Shown here in pieces: positions 51,815 through 61,506 of a stretch of 64,000 nt of DNA (the stretch's first letter is position 1; each line of letters opens with the position of its first letter). Below the pieces are notes generated by a model, which searched no databases, was not told where the DNA came from, and saw nothing but the letters and a program-made list of their open reading frames with translations. The position numbers and the translations under genes were made by a program. The DNA comes from Ruminococcus sp. (lineage in GTDB: Bacteria > Bacillota > Clostridia > Oscillospirales > Acutalibacteraceae), in the NCBI GenBank assembly GCA_017411385.1, contig JAFQQF010000006.1:62001-126000 (forward strand). Direction: 5' to 3'.

Positions 51815-52261
51815 TCAGTTGCAGCTGTCGCAACCGCAACCATGGTCGTGGTCACATTCCTTGATAACTCCTACAATAGGTGTGGGGTCAATGCCAAGTC
51901 TTGTGTAGTAATCGGAGAGAGCTGCCTTGATTGCCTGCTCTGCAAGCACGGAGCAGTGAACCTTAACAGGGGGAAGTCCGTCAAGAGCTTCCATAACTGC
52001 TTTGTTTGTAAGCTGGAGTGCCTCGTCAATTGTCTTGCCCTTGATAAGCTCAGTTGCCATGGAGCTTGTTGCAATAGCAGCACCGCAGCCGAAGGTTTTG
52101 AACTTGCAATCTGTAATCACATTGCCCTCAACCTTGATATACATTCTCATAATATCTCCGCACTTGGAGTTACCAACCTCGCCAACGCCGTCAGCATCGG
52201 GGATTTCGCCCACATTTCGGGGGTTAGCAAAATGGTCCATAACCTTTTCTGAATATGCCAT
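51815..52261 (-). CDS. nifU: Fe-S cluster scaffold NifU/IscU
   Basis: 148 residues. Three conserved cysteines are present (Cys34 in KCGD, Cys59 in FGCGAA, and one in VHCSVLAE), with the Asp after the first Cys. It ends in a Cys/His-rich tail CDHDHGCGCDSCN, which is longer than in E. coli IscU and often seen in Clostridia NifU-like proteins. It builds [2Fe-2S] clusters from sulfur given by the NifS encoded 19 bases upstream. Confidence 0.94.
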   Translation of the reverse strand: MAYSEKVMDHFANPRNVGEIPDADGVGEVGNSKCGDIMRMYIKVEGNVITDCKFKTFGCGAAIATSSMATELIKGKTIDEALQLTNKAVMEALDGLPPVKVHCSVLAEQAIKAALSDYYTRLGIDPTPIVGVIKECDHDHGCGCDSCN

Positions 52262-52280
52262 AATCTATACTCCTTAAATA

Positions 52281-53453
52281 TTAGTCATTCTTTATTTTGT
52301 CCCAAAGGGGAGAGAAGCTTCTCAGGTATGCCACAATCTCGGGAACAATCTTAAGAATATAATCAATATCTTCTTCTGTGTTATCATCGCTGAAAGAAAG
52401 CCTGAGGCTTCCGTGAGCGATTTCGTGGGGAAGTCCCAGAGAAAGAAGCACGTGGCTGGGGTCAAGGCTTCCTGATGTGCAGGCAGAGCCTGAGGATGCG
52501 CTGACTCCTTTAAGGTCAAGGCTTAAAAGCAGGCTTTCGCCCTCAATACCCTCAAAGCACATATTTACATTACCGGGGAGTCTGTGGTCGTGGCTTCCGT
52601 TAAGACGGCTTTTTTCAATATTCAGTAGACCGTCAATAAGGCGGTCACGCATTTTTGTAAGTCGCTGATTTCTTTCCTGCATTGTGGAAATGCTTAGCTC
52701 CATGGCCTTTGCAAGACCGACAATACCTGCTACGTTTTCTGTGCCTGCTCTGCGAGAACGCTCCTGTGCCCCGCCGTCAATGAGTGTTTCTACTCTGACA
52801 CCGCGGCGGATATATAAAGCTCCGATTCCCTTGGGACCGTGGAACTTGTGAGCAGTAAGAGAAAGAAGGTCGATGCATTCTTCCTCAACATTGATTGGGG
52901 TATTGCACACAGCCTGAACAGCATCTGTGTGGAAAAGAACTCCTGCCTCACGGCATATTTTACCAATCTCGGCAATAGGCTGAATTGTGCCTATTTCGTT
53001 GTTGGCATACATAATTGTAACAAGTGCTGTGTTGTCGCGGATAGCGTTCTTTACATCCTCTGCACGAACAAGACCGTCATCGTAAACATCAAGGTAGGTT
53101 ACCTCAAAGCCTTCCTTTGCGAGCTTTTCACATACGTGAAGCACAGCGTGATGCTCGAATTTAGAGGTTATGATGTGGTTCTTCCCTTTGTCTTTGAGCA
53201 TTTTGCAGACACCCTTGATTGCCCAGTTGTCTGCTTCAGAACCGCCTGATGTAAAGTAAATCTCATTTGCGTTTTTAGCACCTATGAGATTTGCCACAGT
53301 CTGTCTTGCTTCTTCTACTGCATCCTTAGCCGTTGCACCGATACGGTAAAGGCTTGAAGGGTTGCCGTAGATTTCTGTGAGATAAGGAGTCATAGCCTCC
53401 AAAACCTTAGGTGACAATGCGGTGGTTGCGGCATTGTCTGCATAAATCTGCAT
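52281..53453 (-). CDS. iscS: Cysteine desulfurase NifS/IscS
   Basis: 390 residues from the ATG 53453, with GGAGA eight bases upstream. This is a class V PLP enzyme: the cofactor Lys lies in [17 protein letters not shown], a His/Asp pair in FHTDAVQAV, and the mobile catalytic Cys in [10 protein letters not shown]. It takes sulfur from cysteine and passes it as persulfide to NifU and other acceptors. First gene of the nifS-nifU pair, 69 bases downstream of rnhA. Confidence 0.95.
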   Translation of the reverse strand: MQIYADNAATTALSPKVLEAMTPYLTEIYGNPSSLYRIGATAKDAVEEARQTVANLIGAKNANEIYFTSGGSEADNWAIKGVCKMLKDKGKNHIITSKFEHHAVLHVCEKLAKEGFEVTYLDVYDDGLVRAEDVKNAIRDNTALVTIMYANNEIGTIQPIAEIGKICREAGVLFHTDAVQAVCNTPINVEEECIDLLSLTAHKFHGPKGIGALYIRRGVRVETLIDGGAQERSRRAGTENVAGIVGLAKAMELSISTMQERNQRLTKMRDRLIDGLLNIEKSRLNGSHDHRLPGNVNMCFEGIEGESLLLSLDLKGVSASSGSACTSGSLDPSHVLLSLGLPHEIAHGSLRLSFSDDNTEEDIDYILKIVPEIVAYLRSFSPLWDKIKND

Positions 53454-53522
53454 ATACACTTCTCCTTAAATAGTCTTTATGTGAGGAGATATTTGTATCT
53501 CCGATAAAATCGTTTGCAAAAC

Positions 53523-53972
53523 TCAGCTGAATTTACTAGACTGAGCAACAGCGAGTCTGTCGCATCTTTCGTTTTCGGGATGGCCTGCATGACCTCTCAC
53601 CCAGACGATATTCACCTTGTGAGTATCGTAGAGCTTTAAGAGTCGCTCCCATAAATCAGGATTCAGAGCAGGCTCCTTTTTGTTTCTCATCCAGCCGTTT
53701 TTTTGCCAATTCTTTGCCCAGCCTCTCTCCAATGCATTGCAAACATACTGAGAGTCAGAGTAAAGGGTTACCTCGCAGGGTTCTTTGAGAAGCTCCAAGG
53801 CACTGATAACAGCCATAAGCTCCATTCTGTTGTTAGTGGTGTTTGCTTCTCCGCCCGAGATTTCCTTCTCGGTTGTTTTGTAGCGGAGTATTGCTCCCCA
53901 GCCGCCGGGACCCGGGTTGCCTGAGCAGGCACCATCTGTAAAAATCTCCACTTGCTTCAAAGCACTCACCAT
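53523..53972 (-). CDS. rnhA: Ribonuclease HI
   Basis: 149 residues from the ATG 53972; GTG and TTG codons a few residues later are alternatives because AGGAAGG abuts the ATG. The catalytic D-E-D-D set can be read in [31 protein letters not shown] and ERCDRLA, with the His in RGHAGHPEN. It cleaves the RNA strand of RNA-DNA hybrids. Sits upstream of nifS on the minus strand. Confidence 0.94.
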   Translation of the reverse strand: MVSALKQVEIFTDGACSGNPGPGGWGAILRYKTTEKEISGGEANTTNNRMELMAVISALELLKEPCEVTLYSDSQYVCNALERGWAKNWQKNGWMRNKKEPALNPDLWERLLKLYDTHKVNIVWVRGHAGHPENERCDRLAVAQSSKFS

Positions 53973-54070
53973 CCTTCCTGCGGGCATATTGTGGCTTTTT
54001 TGTAAAAATATATACAAATTAAACCTTATTAAAAATCGTATAAACTTTACTTATTATTCCACCACACTAT

Positions 54071-54098
54071 ATTATAACACCAAAATTTCTATTTGCAA
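54071..54098 (-). promoter_or_regulatory. Promoter of rnhA
   Basis: On the minus strand TTGCAA, 16 bases, TATAAT with an extended -10 (TGT), about 100 bases before the rnhA start. Confidence 0.6.
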
Positions 54099-54176
54099 TA
54101 TTTTTTACGATTAAATTTGCCTCTTTGTGCCAAGAATAAGAATGATAAAATTAACTCTATAATTCTCTTTCTCACC

Positions 54177-54205
54177 TTGACACAAGGCATATAAAAAGGT
54201 ACAAT
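54177..54205 (+). promoter_or_regulatory. Promoter of the RNase J gene
   Basis: TTGACA, 17 bases, TACAAT. The predicted transcript has a ~185-base untranslated leader before the TTG at 54396; within it CACG-CGGCGGT-CGTG and CCGT...ACGG can pair. The stretch 53973-54395 holds no gene. Confidence 0.7.
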
Positions 54206-54395
54206 AAATTGAATAACTATATTAGGTACATATATCCTTTTTTGCGAAAAGCACACAGGATTAATTAATTTATCCGTAAAACTTAACGGTATTAATTTAG
54301 GATTTAGTTTCACGCGGCGGTCGTGTAAACATATAGAACGGACGAATAAACAAACAATCACGTTAAAGACACTTTGTCAGAAATGGAGGAATATT

Positions 54396-56270
54396 TTGAG
54401 TCAGAACAATACTGCTGAAAAGACTAAAACAGCTAAAAATCAGAGCTCTAAAAAAAGCTCAAAGCCTGCTTTAAATCAGAGCAAAAAAAAGAGCACTAAG
54501 CCTGCGGCAAAAAGCAACGGCAGTCAAGGTGCTAAGAAATCTGCTCAGACTAAAAAATACAAGAGAACGAATTATACACCTAAGAGAAAGAAGCAGAGTG
54601 TTGCTGAGAAAAAGCCTGCTGTACGTATAATGTTCCTTGGCGGACTCAACGAAATCGGTAAGAATATGACACTCTTTGAGTGTATGGGCGATATGGTGCT
54701 TCTCGATTGCGGTATGGCTTTCCCCGATGGTGAAATGCTGGGTGTTGACCTTGTGATTCCTGATTTCACTTATGTTGAGCAGAACAAGGATAACATCAAG
54801 GGTATTATCATTACCCATGCCCATGAGGACCACATAGGCGGTCTGCCTTATCTTCTGGGCAAGGTCAACGTGCCCATTTACGGCACAGCCCTTACAAACG
54901 GAATAATCGGCAATAAGCTTAAAGAGCACAGCTTGCCTAAAGCACCCCAGCTTGTGGATGTGAAGGCAGGTGCCCGTATAAAGCTTGGCTGTATGGAGAT
55001 AGAGTTTATCCACGTAAACCACTCAATTCCCGATGCAACAGCCATTGCTCTGCATACTCCTGCAGGCACTGTTATTCACACAGGCGACTTCAAGGTTGAT
55101 TACACTCCCACTTGGGGCGAGCCCATTGACCTTAACACCTTTGCCAGACTTGGCAGTGAGGGAGTGCTTTGTCTGCTTGCAGACTCCACCAACGCTTCCC
55201 GACCGGGGTCTACTCCCACAGAGCAGACTGTTTCCGAAAGCTTCGATAAAATCTTCAAGGGTGCAATGAACAAACGTATAATTATTGCAACCTTTGCTTC
55301 AAATGTTGGCAGAGTACAGTCTATTATCAACTGTGCCTACAAATACGGCAGGAAGGTAGCGTTCTCGGGCAGAAGTATGGTCAACTATATGTCCGTTGCC
55401 AAAGAGCTTGGCTACCTTGATGTTCCCGAAGGAATCCTTATTGATATAGATATGCTGTCACGCTACAGCCCCGAGCAGGTGGTGCTTATAACCACAGGCA
55501 GTCAGGGCGAGCCCATGTCTGCTCTTTCACGAATGGCATATTCCGACCATCGCAAGGTTGCGGTAGGTGAGGGTGACTGCATTATAATTTCCGCTAACCC
55601 TATCCCCGGTAACGAACGCACCGTAGGCAACGTTGTGGATGAACTCTTAAAGCGTGGTTGTGAGGTTATCTATGAGTCTATGTATGAGGTTCACGTTTCG
55701 GGCCATGCCCGTCAGGATGAGCTTAAGATTATCCATTGCCTGACAAAGCCTAAGTATTTTATCCCTGTTCACGGTGAGCAGAAGCATCTGAGAAAAAGCC
55801 GTGATATTGCAGTTTCTATGGGTATGCCCAAGGAGAATGTGTTTATCGGTGATATAGGCTCCTGCGTTGAGCTTCACGAGGATTATATGAAAGAGCTTGC
55901 ACCTGTTCAGGCAGGCAAGGTCTTTGTTGACGGTCTTGGAGTAGGCGACGTGGGAAGCATTGTGCTTCGCGACAGAAAGCATCTGGGTCAAGACGGACTT
56001 ATTATCATCGTTGCTTCACTTGATGTTTATGACGGCCACGTAATCAGCGGTCCCGATATAGTGTCCCGTGGCTTTGTATACGTAAAGGAAAGTGAATCCC
56101 TCTTTGACGAAATCCGTCATATTTCCTTGGATGTGCTGGAGGATTGTGCCAACAGAAACATCCACGAATGGGGAGTTATCAAGAACAGAATCAAAGACGT
56201 CGTGTCAAAGCATATCAGCGACAAGACCCGTCGTTATCCTATGATTCTGCCAATTCTTATGGAGGTCTGA
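54396..56270 (+). CDS. rnj: Ribonuclease J with basic N-terminal extension
   Basis: 624 residues from a TTG with GGAGG eight bases upstream. The first ~76 residues are low-complexity Lys/Ser/Ala (KSSKKSSKPALNQ-like), an RNA-binding-style extension. The MBL core follows with HAHEDH (141-146), then the beta-CASP segment, HGEQKHL and a C-terminal domain. RNase J is both endonuclease and 5'-3' exonuclease in mRNA decay and rRNA maturation. Its stop codon lies inside a perfect hairpin, and gdpP follows 64 bases on. Confidence 0.95.
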   Translation: MSQNNTAEKTKTAKNQSSKKSSKPALNQSKKKSTKPAAKSNGSQGAKKSAQTKKYKRTNYTPKRKKQSVAEKKPAVRIMFLGGLNEIGKNMTLFECMGDMVLLDCGMAFPDGEMLGVDLVIPDFTYVEQNKDNIKGIIITHAHEDHIGGLPYLLGKVNVPIYGTALTNGIIGNKLKEHSLPKAPQLVDVKAGARIKLGCMEIEFIHVNHSIPDATAIALHTPAGTVIHTGDFKVDYTPTWGEPIDLNTFARLGSEGVLCLLADSTNASRPGSTPTEQTVSESFDKIFKGAMNKRIIIATFASNVGRVQSIINCAYKYGRKVAFSGRSMVNYMSVAKELGYLDVPEGILIDIDMLSRYSPEQVVLITTGSQGEPMSALSRMAYSDHRKVAVGEGDCIIISANPIPGNERTVGNVVDELLKRGCEVIYESMYEVHVSGHARQDELKIIHCLTKPKYFIPVHGEQKHLRKSRDIAVSMGMPKENVFIGDIGSCVELHEDYMKELAPVQAGKVFVDGLGVGDVGSIVLRDRKHLGQDGLIIIVASLDVYDGHVISGPDIVSRGFVYVKESESLFDEIRHISLDVLEDCANRNIHEWGVIKNRIKDVVSKHISDKTRRYPMILPILMEV

Positions 56271-56303
56271 TAAGGTTCAGACCTTTCGGGAGTCTAAGAC
56301 TCC
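56264..56303 (+). other. Two perfect hairpins between rnj and gdpP
   Basis: GGTCTGA-TAAGGT-TCAGACC (56264-56283) contains the RNase J stop codon; five bases later GGAGTC-TAA-GACTCC (56289-56303). Neither has a T-run. They may be processing or stability elements. Confidence 0.7.
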
Positions 56304-56334
56304 TTGTGCCGAATCAGTCGGCGGAGGTATGAGT

Positions 56335-58278
56335 ATGAAGAAAAAAGCTTGGATTACAGTTCCGTATCTTGCTTTGTTTTCACTTGCAATGATAATAATG
56401 GCACTGATATCCCTCAGCGTCAGCAAGACTCTCTTCATAATCGAAGGGATAATTGCACTTGTGAGTATTATTGCGGCGCTAGTGATTTATCTGCTTTTTG
56501 CAAAATATGTCCGAGTTTCCGTTAAAGGTGCTGTGGAGAGTATCCGTGGCTTGGATAAAAAGTATTTGGAGCGATTTGGCTTTCCTGTAGCTGTAGTAAG
56601 CGAAGATGGTCAGATACTCTGGTACAACAGCACCTTTGAAAGAAACCTGTGCAAGGATGAGAATATGTTCGGTATGTACGTATCCTCAATAATCAAAGGC
56701 AAAAGCGTAGAGGAGCTGTGCTCAGCTCACGGCGGTGACATTGAGCTTGATGATAAAAAATTCACCGTTTATGCAAATCCCATTGAACAGGGATTTGTGC
56801 TGTATTTTTTTGATGATACATATTACAAGGACACAGAAAAGGAATTTAAGGAAACCCGTCAGTCTGTGGCTTTGGTTGTTCTGGATAACCGAGAGGCTCT
56901 GGAAAATGTAGATGACGAGGACGAAGCAATGCGCGTTTTGGTGCAGGTAGAATCCCTTCTGCAAAAATGGGCGGCTGAGTATAATGCTCTTTATCGTAAG
57001 TGGGGCAACAGCCGATATATGATAATCTTTGAAGAACGAGAAATTCAAAAGCTTGTTGAAAATAAGTTTGACATTCTTGCAAAGATAAGAGAGCTTCGCA
57101 TAGGCGACGTGGGAGCCACCATTTCAATCGGTATCGGCAGAGGTGAGCAGGGACTCAGACGCAGCCAAGCAGCTGCAAAGCGTGCTCTCGATATGGCTTT
57201 GGGCAGAGGCGGCGATCAGGTTGCGATTCTTAAGAGCGGCGACTTTGAGTTCTTTGGCGGAAAATCCGCAGGAGTAGAGCGTCAGAGCAAGGTGAGAGTC
57301 CGTGTTATTGCACGAAGTCTTATGGAAGCAATCGAAGACAGCGACAAGGTTTACATAATGGGACACAAATTCTCTGACCTTGATTGCATAGGCTCTGCTG
57401 TAGGTCTTTACGGGGCAATAACCTCCACAATGGGTAAACCTGTGCAGATTGCAGTTGATTACGAAAACTCTATGGCTAAAAGCTTGATTGATGCCTATAA
57501 AACCCAGTGCGGCGAGGGAGTGTTTATAAGTCCCCTGCAGGCATCGGCAGAGATTACCCCCAAAACTCTGCTTATTGTAGTTGATACCCAGTCTGAGAAC
57601 AGATTGGAGAGCAAGGAGCTTTATCTGGCTTCTCAGCGGGTGGTTGTTATTGACCACCACAGAATGAGTGTTGACCATCTGGAAAACACTCTGGTGTTCT
57701 ATCACGAACCCAGTGCATCCTCCGCTTGCGAAATGTGCACAGAGCTTATCGACAGCTTCCCTGATATTAACCTTAAAAAGCCTGAGGCTGAGGCGTTGCT
57801 CTCGGGTATTATTCTTGATACAAAGAACTTTGTTGTGAATGCAGGTGCACGTACCTTTGAAGCGGCGGCATACCTTAAAAAGCATGGTGCGGATACTGTT
57901 TCCGTGCGTCAGCTTTTCTCTGATTCCATCGAAATTTACAGAAATAAATATAAGCTGGTATCCACAGCCAGAATATATAAAAAATGTGCAATCGTTATTG
58001 CTGAGGAGGATATGAGCGACATCCGTCTGATTGCCTCTAAGGCTGCAGACGAGCTTTTGGGACTTAAAGGAGTTAACGCTTCCTTTGTTGTGTTCCGTAC
58101 TGATGAGGATACAATCAACATCTCAGCAAGAAGCTACGGCAAGCGTAACGTTCAGCTTATTATGGAGAAGCTGGGCGGCGGCGGTCACCACGCAATGGCG
58201 GCGGCACAGCTGAGCGGCGTCAGCTTTGAGGCTGCTGTCAGACAGCTTGTAGAGGCTATCGACAGCGAAGCTCAGTAA
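56335..58278 (+). CDS. gdpP: Cyclic-di-AMP phosphodiesterase GdpP
   Basis: 647 residues from the ATG 56335, seven bases after GGAGG; an ATG two codons earlier is too close to that site. Two N-terminal membrane segments (to ~55) precede a degenerate PAS domain (FPVAVVSEDGQILWYNSTFE), a degenerate GGDEF domain, then the DHH domain (GHKFSDLDCIGS, VVDTQ, VVIDHHRMS) and DHHA1 with GGGGHHAMAAA. It hydrolyses c-di-AMP to pApA and so influences K+ transport and cell-wall stress. The order gdpP-rplI-dnaC is the standard Firmicutes arrangement. Confidence 0.95.
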   Translation: MKKKAWITVPYLALFSLAMIIMALISLSVSKTLFIIEGIIALVSIIAALVIYLLFAKYVRVSVKGAVESIRGLDKKYLERFGFPVAVVSEDGQILWYNSTFERNLCKDENMFGMYVSSIIKGKSVEELCSAHGGDIELDDKKFTVYANPIEQGFVLYFFDDTYYKDTEKEFKETRQSVALVVLDNREALENVDDEDEAMRVLVQVESLLQKWAAEYNALYRKWGNSRYMIIFEEREIQKLVENKFDILAKIRELRIGDVGATISIGIGRGEQGLRRSQAAAKRALDMALGRGGDQVAILKSGDFEFFGGKSAGVERQSKVRVRVIARSLMEAIEDSDKVYIMGHKFSDLDCIGSAVGLYGAITSTMGKPVQIAVDYENSMAKSLIDAYKTQCGEGVFISPLQASAEITPKTLLIVVDTQSENRLESKELYLASQRVVVIDHHRMSVDHLENTLVFYHEPSASSACEMCTELIDSFPDINLKKPEAEALLSGIILDTKNFVVNAGARTFEAAAYLKKHGADTVSVRQLFSDSIEIYRNKYKLVSTARIYKKCAIVIAEEDMSDIRLIASKAADELLGLKGVNASFVVFRTDEDTINISARSYGKRNVQLIMEKLGGGGHHAMAAAQLSGVSFEAAVRQLVEAIDSEAQ

Positions 58279-58313
58279 TTTTCATTGATAACTATTAGAA
58301 AAGAGGATATATT

Positions 58314-58757
58314 ATGAAACTTGTTTTATTACAGGATGTTAAGTCCCTTGGCAAAAAAGGCGAGCTTGTAAACGCTTCTGACGGCTATGCAAGAAACTAC
58401 CTTATTCCCAGAGGGCTTGCAAAGGAAGCTAATGCTCAGGCTATGAATGAGTATCAGAATGCAGAAAACTCCAAAAAGTATAAGCACGACCAAGAGGTTC
58501 TCGCTGCAGAGAACGCAAAGGCTGCACTTGACGGAAAGACTATTTCTCTCAAGTCAAAGGCAGGCAAGGAAGGCAAGCTTTTCGGTTCTGTTACTACCAA
58601 GGAGGTTGCCGCAGAGCTTAAGGCTAAGTACGGCATCAACGTAGACAAGCGTAAGATTGCTATGGCTGACATCAAAACCTGTGGAAGCTACAAGGCAGAA
58701 ATTAAGCTTTTTCAGGGCATTACTGCAGTTGTAACTGTGGCTGTAAGTGAACTGTAA
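58314..58757 (+). CDS. rplI: Ribosomal protein L9
   Basis: 147 residues. The N-terminal [35 protein letters not shown] is the L9 signature, followed by the long helix and the C-terminal rRNA-binding domain ([13 protein letters not shown]). Lies between gdpP and dnaC. Confidence 0.97.
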   Translation: MKLVLLQDVKSLGKKGELVNASDGYARNYLIPRGLAKEANAQAMNEYQNAENSKKYKHDQEVLAAENAKAALDGKTISLKSKAGKEGKLFGSVTTKEVAAELKAKYGINVDKRKIAMADIKTCGSYKAEIKLFQGITAVVTVAVSEL

Positions 58758-58796
58758 TTTCTGTCATAGAATTATAAATTCAAGGAGAACACCATT

Positions 58797-60170
58797 ATGG
58801 CTGATTATACTCCGAAAACCGAATATGACGGTCTGAGCTTGCCTTACAGCTCTGAGGCTGAGCAGGCGGTGCTGGGTGCTATTATCTTTGAGCCTGAGTG
58901 CCTTGACAGAGTAACCGATATTCTGCCAAACTCTGACTATTTTTACATAGCACTGCACAGACTTATATACAGCACTATGCTTTCAATGCTCTCTTCGGGC
59001 AGAAGCATTGACTTTGTAACTCTTTACGAAGAACTAAGACGTGAGAAGGACTTTGACCCAACCGAGGGTAAAACCTACCTTGTTGGTCTGGTTGAAAACT
59101 GCCCTTCAACCTCTAACGTTGAGATTTACGCCCGTCTTGTAAGGGATAAGTTTGATATTCGTCAGCTTATTTACGCAGGACGTCAGATTATCGACAAAGC
59201 CACCGCAGGCGAGTATGAGTCCGATATTCTTGTGGATAATGCGGAGCAGATGATTTTTGATATCCGCCGAGGCAAGAATGTAGCAGGGCTTGAGCTTGTA
59301 GGTGACGTTATCCTCAAAACTTTTGACCGACTGGATGCCCTCAATAAGGATGACCCTGAGCTGAAGCCTGTTTCCTCAGGTATCGGCGACCTTGACCGTG
59401 TAATCACAGGTCTTAATCGCTCAGACCTTATTTTGTTGGCGGCACGACCCGGTATGGGTAAGACCAGCTTTGCTCTGAACATTGCAAAGAATGTTGCAGG
59501 ACCTCAGAAGCGTACTGTTGCTTTCTTCTCATTGGAAATGTCCAAGGAACAGCTTGCATCCCGTTTGCTTTCAACAGAATCTCTTGTTGAAGGCACAAAG
59601 CTCAGAACAGGCAAGCTTACAGACGAGGAGTGGCAGAGAATCATTGCAGGCGGAGATATTTTGTCTAAAATGAAGCTCTATCTTGATGATACACCGGGTA
59701 TCACCGTACCTGCTATGAAAGCAAAGCTAAGACGTCTTCGTGGTATTGATTTGGTGGTAATCGACTACCTCCAGCTTATGTCCACAGGCAGACGAGGAGA
59801 TGGCAACCGAGTACAGGAAATTTCTGAAATCACAAGAAACCTTAAGATTATGGCTAAGGAGCTCAATGTTCCCGTAATCTGTCTTTCACAGCTATCTCGT
59901 GCCAGCGAACAGCGTACCGACCACAGACCTCAGCTTTCAGACCTGCGAGATTCAGGTTCTATCGAGCAGGATGCTGATATTGTTCTTTTCCTTTATCGCG
60001 AGGGCTACTATGATAAAGAAGGTTCACCCGAGGCTTCTCAGAATGTAGACCAGAATGCGGCAGAGTGTCTTGTTGCCAAAAACCGTCACGGCGAAACAAG
60101 GTCTGTTAAGCTTCATTGGCAGGGACAGTTTATGCGGTTTACCTCCGTGGAGAATAACCGTGATTACTAA
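58797..60170 (+). CDS. dnaC: Replicative DNA helicase (DnaB/DnaC)
   Basis: 457 residues. The N-terminal helical domain (LPYSSEAEQAVLGAII) is followed by the RecA-like ATPase with Walker A ARPGMGKTSFAL (~216-226), Walker B LVVIDYLQLM, and DNA-contacting SQLSRASEQR and RDSGSIEQDADI. It is the hexameric replication-fork helicase. No intein is present. The end overlaps the tilS start by 11 bases. Confidence 0.97.
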   Translation: MADYTPKTEYDGLSLPYSSEAEQAVLGAIIFEPECLDRVTDILPNSDYFYIALHRLIYSTMLSMLSSGRSIDFVTLYEELRREKDFDPTEGKTYLVGLVENCPSTSNVEIYARLVRDKFDIRQLIYAGRQIIDKATAGEYESDILVDNAEQMIFDIRRGKNVAGLELVGDVILKTFDRLDALNKDDPELKPVSSGIGDLDRVITGLNRSDLILLAARPGMGKTSFALNIAKNVAGPQKRTVAFFSLEMSKEQLASRLLSTESLVEGTKLRTGKLTDEEWQRIIAGGDILSKMKLYLDDTPGITVPAMKAKLRRLRGIDLVVIDYLQLMSTGRRGDGNRVQEISEITRNLKIMAKELNVPVICLSQLSRASEQRTDHRPQLSDLRDSGSIEQDADIVLFLYREGYYDKEGSPEASQNVDQNAAECLVAKNRHGETRSVKLHWQGQFMRFTSVENNRDY

Positions 60171-61506
60171 GGTACGCAGAACCCTCACAGCTCGAAATCT
60201 TCTAAAAAAGGGTGACAGGGTTATAGTGGCACTTTCGGGAGGAGCAGACTCCGTTTCGCTTTTGCACGTGTTGCTTACTCTGAAAGATGAGTTTGAGTTG
60301 ACCATAATGGCGGCACACGTAAATCACAACCTCAGAGGCGAAGAATCTCTTAGGGATGAAGCTTTTGTAGCTGATTTGTGTGAAGCCGAGGGTGTGGAGC
60401 TTTTTGTTCGCAATGAGGATGTTAATGCCCTTGCAATAAAGCAAAAAAAAAGTGTGGAGCTGTGTGCCCGAGAGATAAGGTATGAGTTCTTTGAGAAGCT
60501 CTCAAAAGCTTATAATGCAAAGGTCGCAACAGCACACACCTTGAGCGATAGTGAGGAAACAATGCTCTACAATGTGGCAAGAGGGACAACCCTGCATGGA
60601 TTATGCTCAATTCCTTACAAACGGGATTATATTATCCGACCCTTGCTTGATGTGTCGAGGGAAGAGGTAGAGGCTTTTTGCCGTGAAAACAATATAGACT
60701 TTGTTCAGGACAGCACTAATTTCTCTGAGGAAGTCTGCAAGCGTAACAAAATCCGCTTGTCGATTTTGCCGCCTCTTCGAAGTCTAAACGATGGCTTTCA
60801 CCCGAATTTTTACAATCTTCGTGAGGATTTGCTTTGCGTTGATGACTTCCTTCGCTATAGTGCCGAGGAGGCTTTGAAAGCTTCAGAATGCAAATTTGGC
60901 TTTGATGCAAGTAAGCTTTGCTCTTATCACAGGGCAGTAGTAAACTATGCACTGGCTTTGATTGTTTCAAGGTCGGGTGCCAAGGCGGAAAACCGCCACA
61001 TAAAGCTGTGCTCTGAGCTTCTGCGTATTGGCGGTGTGGTTGCTCTAATAGGTAACCACACAGCTGTGTGTACTCAGGGGATTTTTCGCGTTGTGTCCGA
61101 TGTGAAGAATGAAGATTTTCAGGTGATTCCTTTCAGAGAAGGTCTGAGTTTTGTTTATAAGGGCTCAGAGTATTTTGTAAAGGAAATAACAGGCGATAAT
61201 AAATTTAACAAAAAGTTAGCAAGTTTTTGTATTGGATATGATAAAATAAGTGATGATACAGTAATCCGTACTCGGCATGAAGGGGATACCTTCTCACCTA
61301 TAGGCAGAGGACACACAAAGCCTCTGCGAAAGCTCCAGAATGAGCTAAAAATCCCTGCGGAAAAACGTGATACCAACCTTGTGGTTGCCACAGGGAGTAC
61401 TGTTTTGTGGGCAGAGGATATAGGCGCTTCCGCTCACGGAGTAATGGACAAGGATGCTTTAAACGGACTCTGTATTTATATAAAAAGGGGAGAGCAAAAT
61501 GCATAA
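60160..61506 (+). CDS. tilS: tRNA(Ile)-lysidine synthase
   Basis: 448 residues from the GTG 60160, with GTGGAG seven bases upstream; codons before it lie within dnaC. The PP-loop SGGADSVSLLHVL (from Ser26) and AAHVNHNLRG are diagnostic, and the C-terminal lysidine-synthase domain ends the protein (RTRHEGDTFSPIGRGHTKPL). It changes the wobble C of tRNA-Ile(CAU) to lysidine with lysine and ATP. It overlaps dnaC and hpt; tilS-hpt-ftsH is a conserved Firmicutes cluster. Confidence 0.95.
   Translation: MITKVRRTLTARNLLKKGDRVIVALSGGADSVSLLHVLLTLKDEFELTIMAAHVNHNLRGEESLRDEAFVADLCEAEGVELFVRNEDVNALAIKQKKSVELCAREIRYEFFEKLSKAYNAKVATAHTLSDSEETMLYNVARGTTLHGLCSIPYKRDYIIRPLLDVSREEVEAFCRENNIDFVQDSTNFSEEVCKRNKIRLSILPPLRSLNDGFHPNFYNLREDLLCVDDFLRYSAEEALKASECKFGFDASKLCSYHRAVVNYALALIVSRSGAKAENRHIKLCSELLRIGGVVALIGNHTAVCTQGIFRVVSDVKNEDFQVIPFREGLSFVYKGSEYFVKEITGDNKFNKKLASFCIGYDKISDDTVIRTRHEGDTFSPIGRGHTKPLRKLQNELKIPAEKRDTNLVVATGSTVLWAEDIGASAHGVMDKDALNGLCIYIKRGEQNA

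Noticed and set aside
54018-54395. A small RNA or lost gene in the A/T-rich stretch before RNase J.
   Set aside because: No coding pattern, tRNA, 6S, SRP or tmRNA feature could be recognised; promoters on both strands and a leader account for it.
60055-60159. A longer TilS starting within dnaC.
   Set aside because: It would overlap dnaC by over 100 bases. The GTG at 60160 has a well-spaced ribosome site and gives a normal TilS length.
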